A stretch of 20,736 nt of DNA, from the NCBI GenBank assembly GCA_013139755.1, contig WTAG01000407.1:1-20736 (forward strand), given 5' to 3'. The DNA comes from Methylomarinum sp. Lineage in GTDB: Bacteria > Pseudomonadota > Gammaproteobacteria > Methylococcales > Methylomonadaceae. The position numbers and the translations under genes were made by a program. Shown piece after piece: positions 1 to 5,591 of the stretch; position 1 is the first letter of the stretch, and each line of letters opens with the position of its first letter. Below the pieces are notes generated by a model. The model was not told where the DNA came from and made no database searches. It saw nothing but the letters and a program-made list of their open reading frames with translations.

Positions 1-593
1 TTGAATACCAACGTGGTTACAAATTCTCAACTTACGCAACATGGTGGATTCGTCAAGCAATTACCCGTTCAATTGCCGATCAAGCACGAACAATTCGAAT
101 CCCAGTTCACATGATTGAAACAATCAACAAACTGAACCGTATTGCTCGTCAAATGTTACAAGAAATGGGCCGCGAACCAACACCGCAAGAACTTGCAGAA
201 CGTGTTGATATGCCTGAAGATAAAGTGCGTAAAGTACTCAAAATATCTAAAGAACCTATCTCAATGGAAACGCCGATTGGTGATGATGAAGATTCTCACC
301 TAGGTGACTTTGTTGAAGATGTGAATGTTATGTCTCCACAAGATTCTGCAATGATAGAAGGGCTAAGAGAAGCAACACAAGGTATACTAGGCGGCTTGAC
401 CGAACGCGAAGCAAAAGTTCTACGTATGCGTTTTGGTATTGATATGAATACTGACCACACATTAGAAGAAGTGGGTAAACAATTTGATGTAACACGTGAG
501 CGTATTCGTCAGATTGAAGCAAAAGCACTGCGTAAACTGCGTCATCCAACACGTTCGGATCAGTTAAGAAGTTTCCTAGACACTGATAAATAA
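1..593 (+). CDS. rpoD: RNA polymerase primary sigma factor sigma-70 (RpoD), C-terminal part
   Basis: This is the 3' end of the housekeeping sigma factor gene; it is open at the left edge and the in-frame codons begin at base 3. The first visible residues ([20 protein letters not shown]) are conserved region 2.3-2.4, which melts and reads the -10 element. Region 3 follows ([17 protein letters not shown]). Region 4.2 near the C-terminus has the -35-reading helix-turn-helix ([20 protein letters not shown]). The last residues, LRSFLDTDK, end in TAA at 591-593. The protein binds core RNA polymerase and directs transcription of most growth genes. It is chromosomal, and it fixes the left boundary of the island because the tRNA target begins only 7 bp downstream. 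Identity is certain. The genus is not, because the region is conserved across gammaproteobacteria. Confidence 0.98.
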   Translation, partial: EYQRGYKFSTYATWWIRQAITRSIADQARTIRIPVHMIETINKLNRIARQMLQEMGREPTPQELAERVDMPEDKVRKVLKISKEPISMETPIGDDEDSHLGDFVEDVNVMSPQDSAMIEGLREATQGILGGLTEREAKVLRMRFGIDMNTDHTLEEVGKQFDVTRERIRQIEAKALRKLRHPTRSDQLRSFLDTDK

Positions 594-600
594 AAGTTTA

Positions 601-677
601 GGGCCTATAGCTCAGTTGGTTAGAGCAGGGGACTCATAATCCCTTTGTCCGGAGTTCAAGTCTCTGTGGGCCCACCA
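601..677 (+). tRNA. tRNA with CAU anticodon, most likely tRNA-Ile2 (ileX type)
   Basis: A full cloverleaf is visible. The acceptor stem GGGCCTA pairs with TGGGCCC, followed by A73 and an encoded CCA (675-677). The D arm contains AGCTCAGTTGGTTAGAGC. The anticodon loop CTCATAA gives CAU, and the T arm contains GTTCAAGTC. A CAU anticodon fits elongator Met or lysidine-modified Ile2. The T-loop sequence and the position beside rpoD match E. coli ileX better than metT, so Ile2 is preferred, although many annotations of this locus say Met. Only 7 bp separate it from the rpoD stop, so it is probably co-transcribed with rpoD. Its 3' half is the integration target: bases 629-677 are duplicated at 17536-17584. 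Confidence 0.95.
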
Positions 678-697
678 TATATAATCAAGCCTCAGCA
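629..697. repeat. attL core: 69-bp direct repeat, copy 1
   Basis: These 69 bp match 17536-17604 exactly and run from the anticodon stem (GGGACTCATAATCCC) through the CCA end and on to CTCAGCA in the terminator stem. A duplicated tRNA 3' end is the standard footprint of a P4-type integrase. This copy completes the functional tRNA, so it is the attL side. Confidence 0.93.
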
Positions 698-721
698 TCT
701 TTTCGGTGTTGGGGCTTTTTT
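688..721 (+). terminator. Rho-independent terminator of the rpoD-tRNA transcript (attL copy)
   Basis: AGCCTCAGCAT pairs with GTGTTGGGGCT, an 11-bp stem with three G-U pairs, around loop CTTTTCG, followed by six T. The first ten bases of the left arm lie in the duplicated att core. The right arm comes from the element and differs slightly from the copy beyond attR, so integration swaps half of this terminator. Confidence 0.85.
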
Positions 722-734
722 GTTTAAATCACTT

Positions 735-759
735 GGGTCGAGGTTGGGTCGAGGTTTTT
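735..759. repeat. Integrase arm-type repeat, left copy (two tandem GGGTCGAGGTT)
   Basis: Two head-to-tail copies of the 11-mer GGGTCGAGGTT, followed by TTT, begin 38 bp right of the attL core. The identical 25 bp occurs at 17376-17400, inside the other end, in the same orientation. In the excised circle the two copies would flank attP. They are therefore inferred to be arm-type sites for the N-terminal domain of the element's integrase. Confidence 0.75.
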
Positions 760-1173
760 ATTTAGTATCTCCTTCTCGCCGATTTAGCGATCAGTTCTCC
801 CCAACAAAATTAAATAGCACACTATAAGCATATGTTATTAAATAGCTTATTTCTTAACTATTGTTTTCCGCAACTATTTCCATTCTCTCCCTATTTTCAT
901 TTTTCGTCTTAATTTATTTCACATCTTAATTAGGATTCGGTGGTAATACCACTGCTATACCACGGTATGATCGGTTTCGTTGATTTCATTGACTTTTTTG
1001 CCACCACTTTCAGTTACTTTATTATTATTATTTTTGAAAAATACATATGCCGCGTTACATGTAACACAATGATTTTAAAGATAATTTATCAAATATTACT
1101 GACTATGCTAACTTGTTCTTAAGCACTCATTTGTACTCATTTGTACTCACGAGTCACACAACAAGGAATGAAC
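760..1173. promoter_or_regulatory. Left-end non-coding control region with inverted and direct repeats
   Basis: I see no convincing gene here. Short reading frames cross AT-rich DNA and lack ribosome binding sites. Structured elements are: the palindrome GTGGTAATACCAC at 940-952; the adjacent inverted repeat ATACC-AC-GGTAT at 957-968; the operator-like palindrome at 1054-1065 (listed separately); and tandem decamers ACTCATTTGT at 1125-1134 and 1135-1144 with a partial third at 1145-1150. These probably regulate the rightward operon that starts at 1174. No strong sigma-70 promoter could be assigned. Confidence 0.5.
1054..1065. promoter_or_regulatory. Perfect palindrome GTTACATGTAAC, candidate operator (copy 1)
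   Basis: This perfect 12-bp palindrome lies 109 bp upstream of the first gene of the replication operon. The same palindrome, extended to 14 bp, lies just upstream of the promoter of the mobilisation operon (7803-7816). Recurrence at two operon heads suggests a shared repressor or activator site. The cognate protein is not known; candidates are the small helix-turn-helix proteins at 1174, 1775 and 7306. Confidence 0.6.
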
Positions 1174-1392
1174 ATGCAAAAACAAACAATAACAACCATT
1201 ACAGAAATACAGCAACCAAACGAACGCGAACTATTAACATCTGTTGAAGCAGCTAGGATTTTGGCAATGTCGCCTAAAACATTAGCCAGATGGCGCTGCC
1301 AAAACAATACCTTATTGCCTTCCCTCAAGATTGGTGGACTGGTCAGGTACATGCGAAAAGACGTGAACGACTTCATCGATTCTTGTAAGTAA
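1174..1392 (+). CDS. Small MerR/AlpA-type helix-turn-helix DNA-binding protein
   Basis: This is a 72-residue protein with a single helix-turn-helix of the excisionase/AlpA (HTH_17) kind: LLTSVEAARILAMSPKTLARWR at about residues 20-41, then GGLVRYMRKDVNDFI, the usual strand-turn and helix that close the fold. Proteins of this size act as excisionases or as transcription factors for integrases and replication genes. The start at 1174 is chosen because AAGGA at 1163-1167 lies six bases upstream; an in-frame ATG at 1168 and a TTG at 1141 fit worse. It heads a rightward operon running through the replication genes, with 14 bp to the next gene. Whether it works in excision or in control of replication cannot be decided from the sequence. 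Confidence 0.8.
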   Translation: MQKQTITTITEIQQPNERELLTSVEAARILAMSPKTLARWRCQNNTLLPSLKIGGLVRYMRKDVNDFIDSCK

Positions 1393-1406
1393 ATGGGGAG
1401 AAGGAT

Positions 1407-1775
1407 ATGAAAATTAATATAAATAATGAAGAATTAATTAACAAAGAAATAACGGACGCACAGGCAAAAAGCAGAACTCGTCATATTGATGTAGCTGATG
1501 TTATTTATCAGGCAAAGGTGGCGGAGGAACGCCTGATTGATCTTGGTGTTCCTGTCGTTCATCGCAAAGGAGCGACGGTTGACTATGTGAGTCACTCTGG
1601 CGGTTACGGCGGCAGTTATGGTGGTACACGCCGCTCCACATGTTTTCAAATAGTCAGAGGCGGAAAGGATTGGTTCTTGGTCGCTGTCTGGCGTGGTTAT
1701 GCGGATGTAGATAAGGAGTTAACACTGGTCAACGAGGAGCAAGTACGCAAGCATTACCGCGTGCTTATATTCTAA
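1407..1775 (+). CDS. Hypothetical protein, 122 aa
   Basis: I do not recognise this protein. It starts at ATG 1407 with a good ribosome binding site (GGGGAGAAGG). The N-terminal 50 residues look helical and charged. A Gly/Ser/Tyr-rich stretch, SHSGGYGGSYGGTRRS, sits in the middle, followed by a beta-rich part (TCFQIVRGGKDWFLVAVWRGYA). No signal peptide or membrane segment is visible. Its stop codon overlaps the ATG of the next gene by one base (TAATG at 1773-1777), so the two are translationally coupled. Its place between two small DNA-binding proteins at the head of the replication operon suggests a role in replication or its control, which is inference from position only. Confidence 0.7.
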   Translation: MKININNEELINKEITDAQAKSRTRHIDVADVIYQAKVAEERLIDLGVPVVHRKGATVDYVSHSGGYGGSYGGTRRSTCFQIVRGGKDWFLVAVWRGYADVDKELTLVNEEQVRKHYRVLIF

Positions 1776-2014
1776 TGTCATTTAATCCAATAGCGCTTAT
1801 AAATGAGAATAAGCGTTTAAATGAGCAGCTGCGAGAGTTAAAAAAGGGACGGTATACGCTGCCCTCTCTCTGTGATTATTTTTCGATTGGCGAGGTGGCT
1901 TTTGCACGATTTAGAAAAAATACGCCTGATTTTCCAAGTCCATTTTTAATTGGCCGGAAGCTGTTCTGGTCAGTCGATAAAGTTGATGAGTGGGTTAATA
2001 ATAATGTTGACTAA
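1775..2014 (+). CDS. Small helix-turn-helix protein with N-terminal coiled coil, AlpA-like
   Basis: This is a 79-residue protein. The first 25 residues (LINENKRLNEQLRELKKG) form a short coiled coil likely to give a dimer. A helix-turn-helix follows (TLPSLCDYFSIGEVAFARFRKN), then FPSPFLIGRKLFWSVDKVDEWV, which resembles the wing and closing helix of AlpA/excisionase-type proteins. It is coupled to both neighbours: its ATG overlaps the previous stop by one base, and its 3' end overlaps the start of the zinc-finger gene by 11 bases. In RSF1010 the repA-repC operon is preceded by a small repressor gene (repF). This gene occupies a comparable position, though I see no proof of homology. Confidence 0.72.
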   Translation: MSFNPIALINENKRLNEQLRELKKGRYTLPSLCDYFSIGEVAFARFRKNTPDFPSPFLIGRKLFWSVDKVDEWVNNNVD

Positions 2015-2468
2015 TACATTAGATAAAATAGGTGAAGCACTAAATGGCCGCAGGAACAGTGATGGTAGCTGGATGTGCTGTTGTCCTGTTCATGATGATA
2101 AAACACCGTCACTCAAAGTACGTGCAGGCGACACAGCTATATTAGTCCATTGCTTTGCTAGTTGCGACAGAGGTGATGTTATTGCTGCGTTGCGAGAGCT
2201 GGGCTTGCTTCCTCGCGGTGGCCGTCGCGTTCGTAACCGCCATCAAAATAAGAAGAAGTTAAAAACAAAAACAGAATATCAATACGCTTACGGCGTGATA
2301 ACAGATGATGTAATGGATGAGTTATCGACAACGTGGGATGAAATAAAAAAAGAAAGAGCTGATGCCGCAGCTGATACAGCATGGTTGCATATCAAAGGTC
2401 AGCATTTCGTCGAATATGACTTAATTGATGGAATGATTGATGACTGGATAACGAGGGAAGCCGCATGA
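2004..2468 (+). CDS. CHC2-type zinc-finger primase-like protein, 154 aa
   Basis: The N-terminal half carries a DnaG/P4-alpha-type zinc finger. The ligands C27, H30, C50 and C54 lie in CCCPVHDDKTPSLKV and HCFASCDRGDVIAAL, typical of the domain that reads template DNA for primer synthesis. The rest is basic (RRGGRRVRNRHQNKKKLKTK) and then acidic-helical. No TOPRIM catalytic domain follows, so this is a stand-alone finger and not a whole primase. The start at ATG 2004 puts MLTNTLDKIGEAL directly before the finger; in-frame ATGs at 1950 and 1986 would add unrelated residues inside the previous gene. It overlaps the next gene, repA, by four bases (ATGA). I infer a helper role in origin recognition or priming for the RepA/RepC system. 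Confidence 0.8.
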   Translation: MLTNTLDKIGEALNGRRNSDGSWMCCCPVHDDKTPSLKVRAGDTAILVHCFASCDRGDVIAALRELGLLPRGGRRVRNRHQNKKKLKTKTEYQYAYGVITDDVMDELSTTWDEIKKERADAAADTAWLHIKGQHFVEYDLIDGMIDDWITREAA

Positions 2469-3412
2469 ATAATCATAATATTGAGCCTCAGCAGCTGCCC
2501 GTACTGCCTGTATTATCATTAGCCACTGCATTAGCTCGCAAATTACCACCTATTGATTATGTTTTGCCCGGGCTACCCAGAGGTAAGGTTGGCATGCTAT
2601 CCGCCGCAGGCGGCGTGGGGAAGAGCTATTGGTCGCTCCAAGCCGCATTACAGGTAGCTGTTGGCGGTTTTGTTGATTTTGATTTAGCTGGTGCTGAATT
2701 TGAATCTGGCGATGCCACAGGAAGCGTGTTGCTCGTCTCCTTGGAAGATGAAGCTGATGACGTGTCTCGCAGGCTGCAAACAATTATCAACCACTGGGAG
2801 GACGATAAAGAGCAAAAAGAATGGCTGGCTGATATAGCAGATAATGAGTTATTTGATATCATCGCCTTAGCCGGTCAAGGCGTGTCTCTCATCGACAATT
2901 ACGCTATGCCGAACGGTTATATAGCCTCAATCACTGAGCACGCTCAGAAAATGCATCACTGCCGATTAATAATAATAGATACATTGCGTCGGGCACATGA
3001 TGCTGATGAGAACGATAACGGCGTTATGAGTAAAATTTTAAGGTATTTTGAGAAATTAGCAAAAGATACTAATGCAGCTGTTTTGCTGCTGCATCACGAA
3101 AGTAAGGCGGCTATTGGTAACGCAGATGCAGGCGCAGGTGCGATGCGTGGCGCTTCCGCCATTGTCGATAACGCGCGGTGGGTAATGCGTATGCAACGTA
3201 TGACGGCAATTGAAGCAGAGGCACGAGGCATTTTAGACGACAATATACGCAAACAATGGATACGAGTGACGAATGAGAAGACTAATTATGGCCCAGAAGA
3301 AGCTGAAAAATGGCTACTACGCGGATATGGAGGAGTATTGAGTAAGTCCACGCCTCCCGTTAAAGTAGACAATGCTGCTAAAACAAAAACAGGAAGGAGA
3401 AGAAGTGTCTAA
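2465..3412 (+). CDS. repA: RepA, IncQ-type hexameric replicative helicase
   Basis: This is a 315-residue RecA-fold ATPase that closely follows RSF1010 RepA (279 aa). The N-terminal LPPIDYVLPGLPRGKVGML corresponds to RSF1010 PPLDYVLPNMVAGTVGAL. Walker A is AAGGVGKS at residues 47-54. Walker B is LIIIDTLRRAHD with D172, followed by the family signature LLLHHESK at about 207-214 and a RGASAIVDNARWVMRM segment. RepA unwinds the plasmid at oriV as a 5'-3' ring helicase without host DnaB. The gene is coupled to the zinc-finger gene by an ATGA overlap and runs 8 bases into repC, giving the repA-repC order of IncQ plasmids. The C-terminal extension (about 290-315, basic) is not in RSF1010. Confidence 0.93.
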   Translation: MNNHNIEPQQLPVLPVLSLATALARKLPPIDYVLPGLPRGKVGMLSAAGGVGKSYWSLQAALQVAVGGFVDFDLAGAEFESGDATGSVLLVSLEDEADDVSRRLQTIINHWEDDKEQKEWLADIADNELFDIIALAGQGVSLIDNYAMPNGYIASITEHAQKMHHCRLIIIDTLRRAHDADENDNGVMSKILRYFEKLAKDTNAAVLLLHHESKAAIGNADAGAGAMRGASAIVDNARWVMRMQRMTAIEAEARGILDDNIRKQWIRVTNEKTNYGPEEAEKWLLRGYGGVLSKSTPPVKVDNAAKTKTGRRRSV

Positions 3413-4280
3413 AATTAAGTATCCTGTTGCTAGAAGTCACCCCACTATCCATGCCTGTCCCCAGTTCAGGCCCATTAGGCGCGGAGCGAGGCGGAAAGGA
3501 CTAGAGCGAATATACACTTGCGGAAATGGTGATAAATTGACTATTTCCCTTTTTTGGGAGCTAGATATTGCAGATCAAGATCTTTTGCTTTGCCTGTTAG
3601 CTATCGCCAGGGCTGAAAGCAGAGGCGTAATTATTCCAGTTGCTCCGGAAACTATCAGCGGCAAGGTATTAAGGGTAGGTCTTGATCTTCAGGGATATGC
3701 GGCAACCCAAGAAGCATTGATGATTAGCGTTTCTCGTTTTGAATTGCTGACGGAGTTGGGAAGATCATCAGATTCACGATCATATTTGTGGCTCAAAAAT
3801 AGTCTAATTCGACTAAGCAAAGTATCTTTTGTTCGCGATAGTCAAACGGATAAGTACTTCTGGACATTTAACTTATTGAGCGTTTCAAGTATCGCTGAAC
3901 AGATAAATATAGCGATCAATCCTCTGTCCGCACGAGCTGTTCTCGGTCATCAGGACGGCTATGTCCTTCAGCATCGCGCTGAGCGCGCCTCATTGGATAG
4001 TGAGGAGGCAAGGGCACTGCATTCCGTGTTGTGCGGCCTTGTTCAGCCGAACACATATAAGGTAATTAATACGGACGTTATTAGCGATCGTGTTTACGCT
4101 CGTTATGATGATGTTATCACCGACCGAGCTCAACGAGGTCGAAGAGCAGCGGTCAAGTCAGCCGCTGCACAAATAAATAAGCTAGACGGTTGGGCTTGCG
4201 ATTCCATCGGAAGAGGCAAAGATAGCTCCTTATCCATTACTCGTAACTATCGAGATAACAGGGACAAAGTATCGGGATAA
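3405..4280 (+). CDS. repC: RepC, IncQ-type replication initiator that binds iterons
   Basis: This is a 291-residue protein; RSF1010 RepC is 283. Matching landmarks in order are: a basic N-terminal RRGARRKGLERIY (RSF1010 LKRGERKRSKLDVTY); DIADQDLLLCLLAIA (ADDLRILQGLVAMA); INIAINPLSARAVLG (LYVALNPLIAQAVMG); and SLDSEEARALHSVLCGLVQP (ALDSETARLLHQRLCGWIDP), followed by the DNA-binding winged helix. The start is GTG 3405, preceded by AAGGAG at 3394-3399; the ATG at 3372 lies inside repA and lacks a site. RepC binds iterons and opens the origin for RepA. Unusually, the last codons run into the iteron array at 4251-4309, so the gene end and the origin share sequence. Confidence 0.9.
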   Translation: MSKIKYPVARSHPTIHACPQFRPIRRGARRKGLERIYTCGNGDKLTISLFWELDIADQDLLLCLLAIARAESRGVIIPVAPETISGKVLRVGLDLQGYAATQEALMISVSRFELLTELGRSSDSRSYLWLKNSLIRLSKVSFVRDSQTDKYFWTFNLLSVSSIAEQINIAINPLSARAVLGHQDGYVLQHRAERASLDSEEARALHSVLCGLVQPNTYKVINTDVISDRVYARYDDVITDRAQRGRRAAVKSAAAQINKLDGWACDSIGRGKDSSLSITRNYRDNRDKVSG

Positions 4281-4309
4281 CAGGGACAAAGTATCGGGAT
4301 AACAGGGAC
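4251..4309. repeat. Iteron array: 2.7 tandem copies of a 22-bp repeat
   Basis: Copies begin at 4251 (CGAGATAACAGGGACAAAG then TAT), 4273 (CGGGATAACAGGGACAAAG then TAT) and 4295 (15 bp, CGGGATAACAGGGAC). The period is exactly 22 bp with one mismatch between the first two. RSF1010 oriV has 3.5 copies of a 20-bp iteron bound by RepC, so the position at the end of a repC homologue makes these the likely RepC sites. Confidence 0.85.
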
Positions 4310-4640
4310 GTTTCTAAAGTTAAAATGCATCTAAAACCCTTTCCACATATAGGTTTACGGTTTTAGTAAAAATTCCTTATATATAGTATATAGATACTAT
4401 ATAGGCGCTAAGCGCCCGCCTAGATAGCGGGCTTGCACCTTAAAAACAAAAAAGAAAGATTAACAAGGGGAAGGGCTAGCGCCCCTCCCCTGCTTCGCGT
4501 TACCCCTCCCGTCGAGGAGCAAAAAGAAATTGCATTTGCCTTTATCTTTATCTTCGTTGGTGAATGTGACAACGCGATAGCTGTCACAGAGGGCGATAGC
4601 CCTTTCTGATTAAGAAATAAAATAAATACACTCTCTGTAT
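4251..4640. other. Candidate vegetative origin of replication (oriV), IncQ-like
   Basis: This region has no gene after 4280. It holds, in order: the iterons; an AT-rich block at about 4370-4403 (TATATATAGTATATAGATAC); GC-rich inverted repeats GGCGC-TAA-GCGCC at about 4404-4416 and CCCGC-CTAGATA-GCGGG at about 4416-4432; a strong hairpin AGGGGAAGGGC-TAGC-GCCCCTCCCCT at about 4465-4490 with one mismatch; an inverted repeat TGTGACA/TGTCACA at 4565-4588; and a small stem AGGGC/GCCCT at about 4590-4603. RSF1010 oriV also joins iterons, an AT-rich stretch and GC-rich inverted repeats (ssi priming sites). The assignment is by analogy. Confidence 0.7.
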
Positions 4641-4660
4641 TTATGCTAATATTGGCATAA
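4641..4660. promoter_or_regulatory. Toxin-antitoxin operator palindrome over an extended -10 promoter
   Basis: TTATGCTAATATTGGCATAA is a 20-bp inverted repeat with one mismatched pair. It contains a good extended -10 (TGC then TAATAT, 4644-4652), which puts +1 at about 4659-4660, right before the ATG at 4661. The -35 (about AATACA, 4625-4630) is weak. An antitoxin bound here would block the promoter directly, and the toxin mRNA would be essentially leaderless. Confidence 0.65.
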
Positions 4661-5032
4661 ATGAAAATAACACTACCAAAACCTCTGACATGGGTAGGGG
4701 CGTCAAAAAAAGATCTGTTGGACTTTCCTGGGGAGGTTCGCCAGATGATGGGGTTTGCATTATATGCTGCTCAGCAAGGAGATAAGCATATTGACGCTAA
4801 GCCATTAAAGGGCTTTAACGGTGCTAAGACACTAGAGATAGTTGAATCATACCATGGTGACACATACAGAGCCGTTTACACCGTAAAATTCGAAGGTACT
4901 GTTTATGTTTTGCATTGTTTTCAAAAGAAATCAAAAAAAGGGATATCAACACCTAAACCTGATATTGATTTAATTAAGCAACGATTGAAAGATGCAGAAA
5001 GTTTATATCTGCAAGAAAAGAAAAGGAAATAG
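4661..5032 (+). CDS. HigB-like toxin, phage Gp49-like/RelE superfamily
   Basis: This is a 123-residue small basic protein. KPLTWVGASKKDLLDFPGEVRQMMGFALYAAQQG near the N-terminus, then KPLKGFNGAKTLEIVESYHGDTYRAVYTVKFEGTVYVLHCFQKKSKKG, is the standard Gp49-like (DUF891) pattern, a RelE-fold family of ribosome-dependent mRNA interferases also known as TAD or HigB toxins. The conserved basic/aromatic end YVLHCFQKKSKKG is present. No Shine-Dalgarno precedes the ATG, which directly follows the operator palindrome. The antitoxin gene follows after 2 bp, giving the toxin-first order typical of higBA and tad-ata. It probably keeps the element in the population after excision and replication. Confidence 0.88.
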   Translation: MKITLPKPLTWVGASKKDLLDFPGEVRQMMGFALYAAQQGDKHIDAKPLKGFNGAKTLEIVESYHGDTYRAVYTVKFEGTVYVLHCFQKKSKKGISTPKPDIDLIKQRLKDAESLYLQEKKRK

Positions 5033-5034
5033 AA

Positions 5035-5355
5035 ATGAAAATACAGCATGAAGTTAGTACAGGTAATGTATTTGCTGATTTAGATATTGATCAGCCTGTT
5101 GAGTTTTTGGCTAAAGCTGAGCTTGCTCAACGTATTGCAAGCATTATCAAGCATAGACATCTAAAACAAGTGGATGCTGCTAAATTATTAAATGTTGATC
5201 AACCTAAAATATCTAAATTGGTGCGAGGCCAGTTAAATGATTTTTCATTAGAACGGATCCTTTCATTCTTAATGATGCTTGATCGAGACATTCAAATCGT
5301 AGTTAAAAAACGTCCTACAAGTCGACATGACAGTCGACTATCGGTTGCTGCTTAA
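5035..5355 (+). CDS. HigA-like antitoxin, XRE-family helix-turn-helix
   Basis: This is a 106-residue antitoxin with a central Cro/XRE helix-turn-helix: ELAQRIASIIKHRHLKQVDAAKLLNVDQPKISKLVRGQLNDFSLERILSFLMML at about residues 28-82, matching the HTH_37 type usually paired with Gp49-like toxins. The N-terminal 27 residues (EVSTGNVFADLDIDQPVEF) are the usual acidic arm. It begins 2 bp after the toxin stop, with AAGGAAA just before it. It should neutralise the toxin and repress the operon through the palindrome at 4641-4660. It ends in the bidirectional terminator at 5354-5390. Confidence 0.9.
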   Translation: MKIQHEVSTGNVFADLDIDQPVEFLAKAELAQRIASIIKHRHLKQVDAAKLLNVDQPKISKLVRGQLNDFSLERILSFLMMLDRDIQIVVKKRPTSRHDSRLSVAA

Positions 5356-5390
5356 AGGACGAGATAAGAGGAATACCTCGTCCCTTTTTC
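5354..5390. terminator. Bidirectional terminator between antitoxin and leftward operon
   Basis: GGACGAG (about 5357-5363) pairs with CTCGTCC (about 5377-5383), flanked by an A tract on the left and CTTTTTCTTTTT on the right. It begins at the antitoxin stop and lies between converging operons, so it can serve both strands. Confidence 0.8.
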
Positions 5391-5411
5391 TTTTTGAAAT
5401 CTCGTTGTTTT

Positions 5412-5591
5412 TTAATTAACGACTTTAAATCCTCTAAAATCAGGCTTGAATTCACGATCTGGGAGTAAATTGTGTCTTCTACTTTCTGGGCAAGCCCAAA
5501 AATACTTTTTTTGTTTGGGCGCAAACATTCTAATCATCACCCCATCGCAACCGCTCACTGGGCACGTGTATTCGTCTATATTTGCTTTCAT
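5412..5591 (-). CDS. Small zinc-ribbon protein, 59 aa (topoisomerase-type finger)
   Basis: Read leftward from ATG 5591-5589 to TAA 5414-5412. It contains YTCPVSGCDGVMIRM (C10, C15) and YFWACPESRRH (C34, with H40 as a possible fourth ligand). This CPxxxC...M..R...F..C layout resembles the C4 zinc ribbons at the end of DNA topoisomerase I, which bind single-stranded DNA. The start overlaps the stop of the upstream gene in an ATGA, so it is the last gene of the stb-like operon. The stop falls just before the shared terminator. Similar small fingers occur as accessory genes on mobile elements; the precise role is unknown. It is too short for most gene finders. Confidence 0.72.
   Translation of the reverse strand: MKANIDEYTCPVSGCDGVMIRMFAPKQKKYFWACPESRRHNLLPDREFKPDFRGFKVVN

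Noticed and set aside
645..827. Short reading frame across the tRNA 3' end and terminator
   Set aside because: It overlaps a certain tRNA gene and its terminator, has no ribosome site, and its sequence is explained by those features.
940..1122. 60-codon reading frame in the left control region
   Set aside because: No ribosome site; low-complexity AT-rich composition; it runs through palindromes that look like operators.
4275..4287. Resemblance of GGGATAACAGGG to the I-SceI recognition core
   Set aside because: The match is partial and repeats with the iteron period; there is no homing endonuclease gene or intron context.
4251..4309. Possible CRISPR array
   Set aside because: Only 2.7 directly adjacent 22-bp copies with no spacers, next to repC; iterons explain it.
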